Below, in pieces: positions 23,816 to 36,829 of a stretch of DNA of 64,000 nt. Where the stretch lies: assembly GCA_963995525.1 (NCBI GenBank), contig OZ023210.1:6408238-6472237 (forward strand). Reading direction: 5' to 3'. Origin of the DNA: Escarpia spicata. Taxonomy: Eukaryota > Annelida > Polychaeta > Sabellida > Siboglinidae. The notes beneath the pieces were generated by a model. That model was not told the origin of the DNA and made no database searches. It was given only the letters and a program-made list of their open reading frames with translations. A program made the translations under genes and the position numbers. Positions within the stretch are counted from its first letter, which is position 1; each line of letters opens with the position of its first letter.

Positions 23816-24680
23816 CTAGTCTAATTTCAATATTTTCAGCGTAGGAACAGCTCGGAAGTGTTTAAAAGTGTCTGAGACATTTGCCCTTGCGCTTGCGCGT
23901 GGAAGTGGTCTCCCGTTGTTGGAACCAGCAGTAATCACCGCGGTCTTTAGGTTGAACCAGCCTTGATACCTAGTTTCCATCACCGAAATGTCTGGATAGA
24001 ACCGTTCGTCATATTCATCACTTACCTCACCCATATTAGGTGGAACTAAATCAAGATGAGTACGCAACAAGTATATTTTAAGAGACATTCGCTGGTAGGC
24101 TTTAGCATGGTGTCCACTGATTCAACATACAGTTCAGCTGTACAGTTCCCAAGAAAGTTCTGCACAGCGAACACAAATGCGTCCCATGCTACAAACTCAG
24201 GTGGTTTCAGTTTCGCTTTCTACTTGCTATCACACATCACGTCTCGGATATGTGGTCCAACGGAAATGCCTGCTTTGAGATTAACATCAGTTTTCTCTGC
24301 GCCACACTTCTCTCTGAGATACTCGAAGCCACACCCATCGTGATCCATCGCCTTCGCGAAGTTTCTTATAAGGCCGAGTGTGATGCGAAGTGGTGGAAGG
24401 TAGACACTCTGAGGGTCTACCAATGGCTTATATTGCGTATTGTACCGGCCAACTGTGTGTTCACATCTTTCAGACCAGACTTTTACACATAATGGTTGCT
24501 GTTATCACGGTTGTTCCATAATAATAAGAAGTGCATGTGTTTTGAATACCCCAGCTGCAGTCCCAGGAGGAGAGAAGTCAAATTTAGATCACCACATATG
24601 TTCCACTTAGGATATTAGTAATTAATCACTTCCAGAATGATTTCCATCGACTCATACGTCTCCTTCATGCCAACATAGTG
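23816..24680 (-). pseudogene. Broken copy of an unnamed repeat-borne protein family
   Basis: Minus-strand pieces in three frames match, in order, a conserved uncharacterised protein I know from many arthropod, cnidarian and vertebrate genomes, where it behaves as a dispersed repeat. The pieces are ICGDLNLTSLLLGLQ with GYSKHMHFLL, then LVDPQSVYLPPLRITLGL, FAKAMDHDG, GISVGPHIRDVM, AWDAFVFAVQNFLGN, LLRTHLDLVPPNMGEVSDE, and ERFYPDISVMETRYQG. Stops and frameshifts interrupt it, and several otherwise constant residues differ. It ends near 23818 with no known downstream partner. Function of the family is unknown to me; association with mobile DNA is an inference from its copy-number behaviour. Confidence 0.7.
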
Positions 24681-24694
24681 AGCTATAGGAACGA

Positions 24695-26008
<1,314 letters not shown>

Positions 26009-26870
26009 GTCACTGTCATTCGGATGCACCAGTGTAGAGTAGTTTTTCAATGCAACTGTAACGCCTCTCAGTAAGATGTATTTTGAAAACAGAATAGCTT
26101 ATGCACAAGATGCGATATAAGCATCATAATTATTTTGCTTCAAACGTAGAATGAATAGAACTAGTGAACGTAGTAACGAGTTTATGTTGTCCTGTGTGTG
26201 ATCCTTACGTTTTATTTGCATGTAATACGAACAATAGTGACTGTCCAACCATATTTATATGTTTGTTTTATTGCATGATACTTATTAATGCGATGATACC
26301 CAGCATCAACACAGTGACAGCAGTTAGTTTTGTTCCTGAAATACGAGTGACAAGAACAGTGAACACAACAAAGAGCGACCAAATGGTCAAAGCATGCATA
26401 CCGAATACGTATGCATTGCGTACGGTTCGGTTTCTGCTCTTGGTATTCTCGAAAATCTGAACATGATCGTCGTCATCTCAAAGAGAACAGCGATGCGCAA
26501 ATCATACACTAACATCTTGATATTGAACCACATCGACTTTGTGACGTCACACTGTATCATGATGACAATGACAACAAAAACGCCTGTGGGAGAATTATCG
26601 GGCATTGTGGGTGATATGTATTGTATAGGGTCTATTCAGGCTGAGTGATATGTCGATATGGAGCTTGCTAGTATCATCAAAGTATACGCTAATTGTTTTG
26701 ACAATCGAACGTTATGGTGCTATTATGTATCCGACAGCTCTTTTTCGAGGACAACGGTGCTTGCATTGGCCATCGCCGCGTGGTTTGTTGGATTCACAAT
26801 TAATGTAGACCACACGTACATGTGACAGGCCACCACGAAGCGGGTATTAAGTTGCACAGGCCTATTGTGC
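26009..26870 (+). pseudogene. GPCR pseudogene 1, truncated after TM4
   Basis: Decayed relative of the GPCR at 7084. Recognisable in order: TVNTT; IAYGSVSALGILENLNMIVVISKRTAMRKSYTNILILN (TM1 with GN changed to EN, then the TM2 start); IDFVTS; GELSGIVGDMYCI; after a short insertion, LSDMSIWSLLVSSKYTLIVLTIERYGAIMYP (TM3 with ERY); and TVLALAIAAWFVGFTIN (TM4). Similarity then ends at a point shared with the two other pseudogenes. Stops at 26637 and elsewhere. The 5' flank retains a TTTTATTTGCA stretch, where the other two copies have a splice acceptor TTTGCAG, mutated here to GCAT. Helices 5-7 are absent. Confidence 0.85.
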
Positions 26871-27752
26871 GAACTTACATATTAAACAACAACAGATAAC
26901 CTGAGTCAAGATGATCCGTTTTTCAAAATGTCCCTTTTTAAAGTTTGCTTCAATTTTAGCAATTAATAAATAACTACTGACGATACTACAACAATTGATG
27001 TATAATTTTTAAGCTCATGGTCCGTTGAATAAAAAAATTAATAACATTTCATTTAATAATTTTACACCTTAATACTCCCGTTGCTGCGGCAGGTCACAGC
27101 GATGCTGTAAGTGCAAAATCAGACCTGAATGAAACCCGCCTGGGGAAATATAACGTTTACGCGAGAATATCCATTTGACACTGGGCCATTTAAACATACG
27201 GCATGTAATTGGTAAATAATTAAATATGATTTGTCGTTGTATTTCCTTTATAATAATTAATTGCTCCCAGTCATGGATCAACAAATTAAGCGAAACAGAT
27301 ATTATCATTACATATTTAATAATATTTTTAATTCTTTAATTAAAACAGCAGTATTTAACGGCTTTGGCTCTTTTAGCCCTTGAGCTAACCAAGAAAATAA
27401 TTAAAAAGACATTTCTATAAGAACGTTTAGTAATTGATATATTTAATAATTTATTAGTAACATGTAACATCAGCAATACAAATTAAAGGTATGACAAGCG
27501 ATACTTTATAGAAAGGATCTGAGTATGGTTGAAGTTGTATTTTCTTGATAAGCGTTGAGATGCCAGGATTTGTCACAGCTACAGCACATCGCAAGAGTCA
27601 TTAGCAAGATGCAATTCGTTTTGTGTATTGGTTTTAATGTTAATCCTTTTAAAAATGCCTGTTATCCACAGCAATTAATTTGGATGAGTACTGTGAAAGC
27701 TATGTCAGAGCGAATTGGGTATTCACCACCAAGTTACCAGGTCAGAATCCGT
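26871..27752 (+). repeat. Duplicated segment shared with 41931-42850 (inverted)
   Basis: The whole stretch matches the reverse complement of 41931-42850, with block after block conserved: GGTCACAGCGATG, ACTGGGCCATTT, AACGTTTAGTAATTGATATATT, TGACAAGCGATACTTT, AATTGGGTATTC and TTACCAGGTCAGAATC. It is the DNA that replaced helices 5-7 of the receptor. No protein is recognised in it. The match stops at 27752, where a LINE fragment begins. Confidence 0.8.
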
Positions 27753-28080
27753 AGCTCTTTGTGTGTCCCATCGTCGATCTAGTGAATACCCAAGATCTTG
27801 CGCAGACATTTAGTGTCGAATGCGTCCATGTTGTTTTCATGGTATGTTTAGTTACTATGGTTCGCATCCATATAATAGGGTTTGTAGAGTGTTTGAACTA
27901 CGGAAACAGAGTTTAGATCTTAGGGTAATTTTTTTCTCCAAATTTCCTTCAGCTGGTAAAAGGCTGTTGACGCTTTATCTAATTTTTAGTTTAGCTCTTG
28001 AGCAATGATTACTTGGTTGTTTAAGGAATTGCCAAGATATGTGAAGTTTTCAACAGTTTCTTTTTGGTTAGCGTTGATCG
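27753..28080 (-). mobile_element. LINE RT C-terminal fragment (same family as 4252-4956)
   Basis: Contains the complement of the DAFDTKCLGKIL/CETW block at about 27800-27900 and the downstream GCTGGTAAAAGGCTGTTGACGCT segment, in the same antisense orientation as at 4500-4680. Heavily decayed. Its insertion marks the end of the preceding duplicated segment. Confidence 0.65.
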
Positions 28081-30760
28081 CATTCGGTTCAGTGTCTTCT
28101 GGCAGTACACGTTTCCTGATATAGATAGCTAGCAGTTTCACTCCTCCTCACCACACCAGTTATCACATTCAAATAAATTTCTTTTCTTGGGGATACAGAA
28201 ACCAGAACCGTTTTCCAGTCCTCATGCAGGAACCACGCCAGAGCCCCAGATCTGGTTGCGTAGCCGACAAATCCAGTGTACAATTGTTTCACCACCTGCT
28301 TTGATAGTTGTGTTTGTTTTCTTATTTTGTCTCATCAACTTGATCTTAATCGTCGCCATAACCAAGTGTTTGTCACAACAGATATCTGCTCCACAGTTCA
28401 CTCGAACGCCCTGGTGACGTGATGTCTTCCAACCTGGTCCAATTGCAAATTGGGATCAGGATAAGTATACACATGGGACCTACTACCTGACATACTAAAT
28501 TATCATCAGTTGGTTGTACTATTGTACATTTGGTTTCTTCGGAATCTTGTTTTGCATGCCATTTGCGCTCACCCATTGGACTTTTTGTAAACTTCCTGAA
28601 GTGCTGACCAGTACTTTTGCTGCCGGTGTAGCATAGTAACTTGACTTCAGGTCGATTTATTATGAAATATCATAGCCGGGGGTCGAAATGGTAGTATAGT
28701 ATCTAGACCGGCTTGTGGTATTTTGACTCCCATTTATTCTAACGCCAAGTTTAAACAATATTATGTTGCAATATAGATTTGCAACTAATACACTTGTTTT
28801 TCATAGTTTGCACGTACTGGGTTTCGTACCGAATATTAGACGGACACAAATCGATTGTTCATAATGTTACGGGTTTTGTTTAGCGATTGTTTCGATATCA
28901 CTTGATATTGAAAAAAACACTTGCTTGCATCCATTGTTTTCACACCTATTTAATATATAAGTATTGATGTTCGATCTGTTCTTTAGCTCCTTGCCTGTGA
29001 GATTTGAAACCGTATTTCAAAGACATACAGTCATTGTTCTTCCTTGAGTTGGTTTAATGCCCACTGTGATAGTTCTGTTGAGAGGATGTGCCACTACGGG
29101 CACAACAACTAAATATTCTGGCTGGTATTTTCATCTGATTACTTTTGCATGAGCAATGGAACCATTGTCGTCACTGTGATGAATATGACGTTACGGTCAG
29201 CCACATTGTCTTCAACGCCAAGGTACCTACAGCAGCTCAAGGTACCTACAACAGGTAGTTGTTTCAGTAATACAATGATGAAACGTTGCTACCTAGAAAT
29301 AGTCCATCATACCACCAGGAACAGAAAAATGCAGAAAATTCCTCCGCAGCAGCTGTAGCTGTTGACAGCTTACATCGATCCGATAGAATCCAATTACTAT
29401 TCAAAGAGCCGGTAGAATATAAAATAGCCATGCTCGGCGATGCGCGTGTTTATGGCCGGCAGGTGTCCTGGGGTTTTACTGGAATAGAAACGTATTAGCG
29501 AGTGCAATGAATTGATTGAGATCGTGAAAGCATCTCATTGGATTAGTGACCGATGAAGACGATGTCATGTAATATATACAACGCTGCATGTCTTGTCTTT
29601 GACACGCATTTCAGTGAATAAGTCAATATTTTAGACATATTACGGCAATTATATGCTCCACCCATAGGCAGACAATTGTTAATAAAATTACAATGCAGGA
29701 ACTGTTGCAGGACCACTCTCCAAAATTGTTTAAGTATTTGGTACTAACACAAACCATCGAATCAACTTAACACACTATAATATAATCTCATTAAATAAAT
29801 CATTCTAACCAATGTTTTGTAATTGCTAATTTGTCCTTTTTGCGGTTATGCCCGATACCAAGCTTCCTTCCCAATGTGTCACTATTACAATGGGTTAGCT
29901 TAAGAGTTAACTGTGGTACTAAACCAATATATATATATATATATATATTGGTTTACTTGTTTACTACCACAGTTAATTTATATATATATATATATATAAA
30001 TTCATATGATATATATATATATATATATATATTGGTTTACTTGTTTACTACCACCGTTAATATATATATATATATATATATAAATTCATATGATACATAA
30101 TTGTCTATAAATTTGATTTTTATGAACACAAAAACAGCTTCACCCACATAATGGACACGGTTAGGTATCTAGCTGGAAGGACAATAAAGTTGGCTGTGAG
30201 GTTTGTGAACCATGTATTTTTATCTTATATTCAAACACAGCATTAACATTAGACTCACACGTGGTCTGTGGGGATTTGTTCCATTTTGTTGCTGATTAAG
30301 CATAATTTATATCAAATGAATTCATAAAAGCCAACACACAATCCTATTTTATTATTTACTAATATAACTAAATTTTTAGTCGAAACCCTTCACCATGTGT
30401 GCAGTTTTACGTATGTATCTTTTCTGTTAAAGTAATGGGTGGTTAACATTGACTAACAAAAATGCCCTTCAGCTTACAGTCGTAATAGTAATATTTACCC
30501 AATGTTAAAAAACATAAAACATCGTTACATAAAAATCACAGCCCGCTTACATATATATATATATATCTACTCGTTGTTTGTTCAAAATGAAGAAGGTTAG
30601 TTATAGTCCAGTGGCAGAACCCCATATTTTCCAAAAAACCTTGTCATGTCTCCATAAAATCATTTCTTTGCAATTTTGATTGGTCCATGTCCATTGCCTT
30701 TTTCAGAATCTAAGATGTGCGACAAGATGGCCGCCGAAATGCTAGAAAGTCATAACGTCT
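28030..30760 (+). repeat. Left arm of a large inverted duplication
   Basis: Matches the reverse complement of 37855-39860 over its length with indels. Shared blocks include GTCTTCTGGCAGTACA, GATCTGGTTGCGTAGCCGAC, TTCACCACCTGCTTTGATAG, AACCAAGTGTTTGTCACA, a TTTGCACGTACTGG block, ATTAGACGGAC, TCTTCATCG-type and hairpin-rich stretches, and the GATGGCCG end. No open frame is conserved between the arms, so it looks like non-coding repeat DNA. Includes the AT palindromes at 29925-30090. Confidence 0.75.
29925..30090. repeat. AT-rich palindromes in tandem
   Basis: Two copies of TTGGTTTACTTGTTTACTACCAC are separated by long self-complementary TA runs with the motif TTCATATGAT. The ends ACCAATA(TA)nTTGGT can fold into a cruciform. 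The right arm has a single, shorter counterpart at about 38275-38345. Confidence 0.85.
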
Positions 30761-31050
30761 GAACGATTTGACTTAGGAAAGTGATCTCGGGGTCTAGACA
30801 TAGGTTTTGGGTGGCAAGGAATGTATTTTTGAGCTCTTCATCAAGATTAGTTGAGTTCTTATAGCAGACAAATCCAAAATGGCTGCCAAAATGATTTCTG
30901 AATCGCCAAAACTCCTTAAAATTCTCATACCGTTATTATTATATGAGAATCAGTGATAACGTTGGTGTCAAAATCATGTATTTTCAGGATGCTAAGTTTA
31001 TTGGGGTATGTTTGGCGATGCATAGAAGATAAGGTCATATCAAATAGGTC
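30640..31050 (+). repeat. Interspersed repeat R3, plus copy
   Basis: Shares GACTTAGGAAAGTGATCT, GGTCTAGACATA, CATCAAGATT, CCAAAATGGCTGCC and the ATGGCCGCCGAAATGCTA block with the reverse complement of 33000-33450, and part of it with 37855-37970. The family is unnamed to me. Confidence 0.65.
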
Positions 31051-31845
31051 GAAATCAAGGACATTTGAGGTCCTGAAACCCTTAAAATGTTTTAGAATGT
31101 GAGCGTTAAAGATGCAGCAAAACAATTCAAAGAATCGTTCATGGGGGTTTTGATGAAGACGAATCCAAATGCATACATCATATGTACACTTGAAAATAAA
31201 GTCACATGCGAAGGCAAAGGTCTAGTTGATTTGGCGTCCTAGAATCTTTATAATGCTAGACCATTAATATGTCAAACTGTGTGATCTCTGACTCTTCAGT
31301 ATGCTGCACTTGTCACAATATCGTCACCTTGTTGCATTCCATGAATCTTTGTCACTATGATAAACACGACCTGCAAAATAATATATACGTAATACAGCCC
31401 ACTCTGCACTTGAGTCATTATACTTTTAGACCATCAACGAGGTATAAGAATGTCCATAAAAAGTTATATTTCACAACACTACAAATTTCGTTTTTCTTTT
31501 CGCAGTGTAAACATGTATCATGTGACATTTCTTCAAATATATGTTTTCATAAGGGGTAATATTATATGCATAGCAGGCCAAAACAGGCTGTCTGAGTTGA
31601 CAGACCTCTTTGAAAACGCATATGTAAGCGCATAATATACGCGGCATCCATATTAAAATAATACGTTTCCGTTAGTTTAATGTATCAGCTATATATGACT
31701 TTTGCTAGATTTCCCATTTTTGTAATTTTAAAAAGGATATGACATGAATTATATTTGTCCGTGGCTATTTTCAATACCGTTACCCACAAGTTTGCATTGA
31801 TACACAACTCACACAATAACGCTTTTTTCATTCGATTGAAGAGCA
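31051..31845. other. Unassigned sequence
   Basis: No coding or repeat homology recognised. Confidence 0.35.
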
Positions 31846-31846
31846 T

Positions 31847-32640
31847 AAAGTGTTGGACCAGGAGGCCATCTACGCCAGAGTCATAGGTATTCTAGTCAGC
31901 AACAGAGACTTAGACTTACCGCAAGTACTCTCAACCGAGCTGGCAGCCTACCCACCCCTCCATGTTCCTTCCAGATGGGAGCATGAGAGTGGCGACCGGC
32001 AAATCAACGCTCAAGAAAAACGTTGCTGTGGAAGTCACGTTGAAGGCTTGGGGCTCTCCGACTGCTGTGGTCATTGACGTCTCCGCTTCTCTCTGGGCAA
32101 TTGATTGGCCTGCAAAGGGCTCAGTCCAGAAGTATGTTCAAAGCTTCAAAGTATGGTTAGCCTCCAAACTCTTTAATAGCAACGAATACCTGGCCTTTGA
32201 CAGGTGTCTGGACTACTCAGCCAAGAGCAGCACCCGAGCAGCGCGAGCCACAACGTCTTCAAGGGTCCATAAACTCAACCTGAAGTCACCACTTCCAGCC
32301 CGTGATTTAGTGCTGAAATACATGCACAACAAGGGGCATTTGAACCATATATCCTCGCACTGTTACTGGGGTAGTACCTCTGGCTCCTGAGTCTCTACTC
32401 AAGCTCATACGATGCGGTTGTGAGTCAGAGCCACCCTGTAAAGGCAACAACTGCAGATATACTGAACGTCAAGCCACGTACACCATTTTAGGCCTGTGTG
32501 GGGAGGACTTGATTGCAACAGCCCATTCAATAGGAAGGCGTCTACTGAGGATGAAGATGACGAGGATGTGTCAGATGAAAATCAGTATGTTATTGATGAG
32601 TCTAACGAGAATTAGGAATTCTTGTGCCATAATGTTAATG
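31847..32640 (+). pseudogene. Broken copy of a second unnamed repeat-borne protein family
   Basis: Coding from about 31847: AIYARVIGILVSNRDLDL, STELAAYPP, then after a one-base insertion in a C run near 31955, SMFLPDGSMRVATGKSTLKK, VVIDVSASLWAIDWPAKGSV, EYLAFDRCLDYSAKSSTRAAR and LPARDLVLKYMHNKGHL. Past a stop at 32390 a cysteine-rich tail continues (LAPESLLKLIRCGCESEPPC) and then an acidic end. I recognise this block order from a dispersed, uncharacterised protein common in cnidarians, molluscs and fish; its function is unknown to me. Length here is under half of what I recall for the family, and the frame is broken at least twice. Confidence 0.7.
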
Positions 32641-32999
32641 AGGCACATAATGAAGGCTTTTTGGTATATGTTTTGATATAATTGTGTCTAGTTGATCATC
32701 CAATAGTTGTACACTATTTGGATAGTGTTGGTCACAGCTACCTGATGTGCCCTATCATGAAGTCGAAGTAATATTTTCATAATAATACTAATAATAAATC
32801 TTGATATGTAGGTTTTCTGAAACGGTCACAAGTCACTGTCACTTACATTATGTGTTTACTGACAATACGTTGAGGAGTTCATAATGGATTGTAATCAATA
32901 AATAGCCTGCCCGTTTCAATTTAATTATTTTGTATCAAAAGACATATACCAACAATAGTTGTTGGCTTCAGATATTTAGCCTTTAGACATCCATTTTGG
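32641..32999. other. Unassigned sequence
   Basis: AT-rich; nothing recognised. Confidence 0.35.
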
Positions 33000-33450
33000 A
33001 GGATGTAATTATGAACATTTGGCCGCATAAGGATTCCCCAAATCGTCATCAAAATACCAGCATCGGAATCCGTGACCACAAAAACCTATATCCAGAAACA
33101 AATATCGTCGTTCTATGTCAATTAGCTCCTAAATTATGACATTTTAAAGCATTTTTAGCATTTCAGCAGTCATTTTGGCAGGCATATTGGATGGTTCTGC
33201 AATAAGAAAACCAATCTTGATGAAAACCTCAGAAATAGAATCATTGCCCCCCCCCAAATATATGTCTAGACCCTAAGATCACCTTCCTAAGTCAATTCGT
33301 TCAGAAGTTATGTAATTTTTAGCATTTCGACGGCCAACTTGTCGGCCATCTTGGATTATGAAAAAGGCAAGCGGATGTGTTTTATTACTAAATGACATGG
33401 ACTATTAAAAAATGCAAAGAAGTCGTTTTAGGGAGACATGGTAAGGTCTT
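33000..33450 (-). repeat. Interspersed repeat R3, minus copy
   Basis: Inverted relative of 30640-31050. It carries CCATCTTGGATTATGAAAAAGGCAA, GACATGGACTA and the complementary TCTAGACCC and CTTCCTAAGTCAATTCGTTC blocks. A G/C run (CCCCCCCCC) at 33247-33256. Confidence 0.65.
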
Positions 33451-34925
33451 CTGGTTGAGCCACTGCTGGACTATTAGAGGACCACTGCTGGACTATTAGA
33501 GATGATGTGGAGTTAACCTCCATCGATAGATCCTAGTCGTGATAATGTAGAATTGTCAAATAATGTTCGTACTGCTATGCTATTGGCATGAGGGTAGACA
33601 TAAGCATATTGTGTCAGCGCTTACTTCATTTATTACACTATGTAATTATTAAACTATGTTGGCATAGCTATGAATGTAGTGCCTAGCCTTCGTTTTCATG
33701 TTATGGTAAGACAAGAAGACGTCCATCAACAATAGAAAGCAAAAAAAGCTGCTGCGTGAATGTCGTCATATGGCAGAGCAATAACAATTATGCGTACAGC
33801 TGAGTACGCGCATCATCCGCATCAGCCATTACATTCAGGGTGGCATTAATGGCAGTCGGCAGGAGTATTTGCTGTGTGAGATTGTGTCGAGCCTGTCACC
33901 ATGCAGTCACGTCACAAGGGACAAGGCGAGGAAACGCGAGCTGGCCGTTCTGTGCCCGTTGCTGCTGCATCGCCATGGCCGTGTGGTGCCTGCCAATATG
34001 CGCCAATGTTTGAGTTTTGAAATCCGGCGTATTCGAAATTTATGATGGATAACAAAAAGTTCGGTCCTGTTGGATTGGACTTCGGTCGGAAGCTAACATC
34101 CAAGAGAATTAATTATGTATCGTGAATGCGGGAGATTGACAACAAATCAGGAAGACTCCTTGACATTCAGGAGGTTTGGCTGATATAGGTGCGAGAAATG
34201 TCACGCTGCTTTCTTCGGGGGGGGGGGGCAGACCAGGTGGACAGCACTACATATGACAGTTGAATCAGCTTTGCTGCAAACGGTCCCGTCGCATCACATC
34301 TGGACGAAATGGTTAGGATATACGTCATCAACATATACACGTACAAACCAAGCATTTCCATCCTTAGTATACAGTGTGTGAGCCTGAAGAACAGATAAAC
34401 CATCTTCTGAGAACATGTCATGAGATTGTGTTATTTTGGTCTGCTCTTACAAAAAGAGACTAATGCTAGTTTTCTTCATTAAGGTTTCTGCACAATACCT
34501 CTTGTATAGGTTGTACGTATATTTAAAAAAAAACATAAACCGACTTCTTTGCCTTTCCAACCTCAACACAGTGTTTTTTGCCCAGCACATATATGCCATA
34601 TATACTGATTTCATAAGGAAAAGGTTCACATGTTGCTCCCTCAACCTGGCTTTCCTTTTGTGTATCGTCTTCAAAGCTTTATCCTTAGCATATTCCATTT
34701 GCTGTTGTAAGGTTTGCACCTCTGATATGTAAACTGCCCAGCTAGACAGATGCTACGTTTGTTGTGTACACTGTTAATGTAGTCGGAGCTTCATTGATAC
34801 GGATTTCCGTAAATCAATTGAGAATAACAACAGTTGAACAATTGAAAATTACTTTGTACAGTTTTGGTACACACCGACATGGGTTATCCTCAATCGTTTG
34901 ACTGGACCAGGAAGAGTTCCTTTCC
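33451..34925. other. Unassigned stretch
   Basis: A short direct duplication, CCACTGCTGGACTATTAGAG, occurs at about 33461 and 33482. A G run (10-11 bases) sits at about 34218. A basic 90-codon minus frame at 34447-34719 has no family I recognise. Confidence 0.35.
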
Positions 34926-35291
34926 TTATTTCCACTTGCGCAATGTAGGGTCTCGTTTACATTGTAGGTGTACGTGGATATTCTGAGTGTCACGTGCACT
35001 GCCTGCTTGAAAATCGCAGTATTTTTTCCTACAGAGCCTCATACTTGCTACTTCTACTGCGACTTCTTCTTCGCAGTGGACGTCACTGCAATTTTTGTTT
35101 TCTATACATCGCAACCTTTCTGTTTCTCTGGAGATTGGTTCATATTTCCCTACTACGTCAATCAGTTGCTTATTTACTTCAGTGTCAGCGGTCGATCCTA
35201 TTAAAATGCAATTTAGTTTCAGGTTCGTTATGCCCCTTATGAAGCTCATAATATTGGTAATACCACTATAGCCAATCTTATGAAATGTCAC
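34926..35291 (-). CDS. Unrecognised open frame of 121 codons
   Basis: Open on the minus strand, with a mixed hydrophilic sequence, a cluster of cysteines (for example RLCRKKYCDF) and an acidic EEEVAVEVAS stretch. The complementary strand is also open, which lowers the likelihood that this is a true gene. No domain is recognised, and there is no visible promoter or splice context. It may be a remnant of a repeat. Confidence 0.2.
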   Translation of the reverse strand: MTFHKIGYSGITNIMSFIRGITNLKLNCILIGSTADTEVNKQLIDVVGKYEPISRETERLRCIENKNCSDVHCEEEVAVEVASMRLCRKKYCDFQAGSARDTQNIHVHLQCKRDPTLRKWK

Positions 35292-35361
35292 TTCACATCA
35301 ATATTAAGCAGAATAATTCCCTACTGCAGTTATAAAATATGTTTTATTTTCTGATGATTTC

Positions 35362-36300
35362 CCAACCCCGTAGCCAGGGGGGTTCACGTAAACTCCCTTT
35401 TTTGTGAACCACCATTTCTCCAAAATGTCATCAATCCCTCAAATTTCATCTTTAAGATGTGAAACCCTAAATGTTTATCTTAATATTATTCTATGTTTCT
35501 CAAATTCGTGAACCTCCCACTTAAAAGCTACATGATGTTATTCAAACATTACCAACCATGCCATGGCAGCTTGATTGATACAGATGTTAAAACGGAAACC
35601 CTTACCTATTAAGTGATCGTCAGTAAATGAATGTGAAGCCTGGCTGTGGGGGTCTGTCCCTGTCGCCATGTGTGAAATGGGCATTCACTGGAGGAATGCG
35701 CATCAAAGGATCATTGCACCAATTTGGCCACGCAACAGGACTTCACACAATCCTGCTATGTAAACTCATGGGAAATTTTTTTTTAACAATAAGGCAATTT
35801 TACTCCAAAGGTACACAGGCGACTGATGCAAAAAAAAATCGCCACTGAGTCTAACCTACGCGTACCAATCAGCGAGCACTACCTGCCTCTTAATCTCCTT
35901 ATTTCCCATCACTATCCGAGTGACTCAATTTAATATCGACATTTGACAGTATAATGGCAATGCTTTACATACGTATGACGTTAAATGCTAGTGGGTGAAA
36001 GGGATGGCACTGATTAAAGAACAAATACGAGCACTGAAACAGTGTATTGGGCCATATAAAAATAATTATTGGCGTCTCGTCAGAAAGGTGCTGTTTAGTA
36101 TGCCCATTGATGTAACAACTGACTATCAAATTCTCAACATTCAACAAATTAAGATATGTTGCAGTGTATTTTGTACAAGCAACAAACTTGTAGACAAATT
36201 CATCTGGCTTGACACAAATCAGTTTTCATTTAGTACGCTGGAACACGTAATTAGATGAATACGTTTATCTAAACAAATACAAAAATAAAGTTTAGCTGCA
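35362..36300 (-). repeat. Interspersed repeat R1, minus copy
   Basis: Inverted partner of 17425-18310. The CCCGTAGCC terminus is at 35365-35373, and the conserved blocks run in reverse order out to GTTTAGATAAACGTATTCATCT near 36260. It is slightly longer than the plus copy. Confidence 0.75.
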
Positions 36301-36517
36301 TCTATTTTTTTAAATGCCTATATTGACAAAAAAACACGGAATTATGTGGCCTTAAGGTTGCGTAAGTCCTGTGGTTGCTAGGTGTATGTTTGTAGATCGC
36401 ATAAAGGGGAGCTTAGTATCAGACGGGCAGGCAACTAAGTGTGAAGGAATTGAGTTCTCAATTATTGTGTTATTTGTTTCCATATAGCTCCCAAATACAG
36501 TTAACATTTCTTGCACT

Positions 36518-36582
36518 CAGTGTGGGCTAGAGGTTATGGTACTCGATTATTTGATACCTTTAATTCAATTCAAATTCCACAA
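36518..36582 (+). repeat. Degenerate tRNA-like SINE head
   Basis: GTGGGCTAGAGGTTATGGTACTCGATTATTT followed by TTCAAATTCC resembles an A box, anticodon arm and weak B box of an arginine/lysine-type tRNA-derived SINE. No acceptor pairing, so not a tRNA gene. Confidence 0.4.
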
Positions 36583-36829
36583 GAGGAATGTGTTTCTAAT
36601 GTTCTGTTCACGATTCACATTTTATAGAAGTTTACTAAATGACTAATCTTTTTTTCATATTGATAAATTATGGAAAAGTTTGCTGCAGAACATATACATA
36701 TTATTTATTAATTGACTGAAAACCAAACTGTAAATGTCACCAAATTATAACATGTTAAGTGTTTATTTTTAAAATAAATTGGATACACTCAAACTTCTCG
36801 GTGCTTCGTTTATGATATATTTATTAATA

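Noticed and set aside
23816..24680. A retroviral or LTR-element gene
   Set aside because: None of the protease, RT, integrase or gag motifs is present; the blocks fit the uncharacterised repeat-borne family.
26009..26037. Penelope C-terminus extending to a stop at 26037
   Set aside because: The frame stays open there, but the same bases occur upstream of pseudogenes 2 and 3 where no Penelope sequence adjoins, so they belong to the GPCR flank.
34436..34732. 98-codon plus-strand frame with hydrophobic stretches as a membrane protein
   Set aside because: The opposite strand is also open over nearly the same interval and neither matches a known family; no supporting signals.
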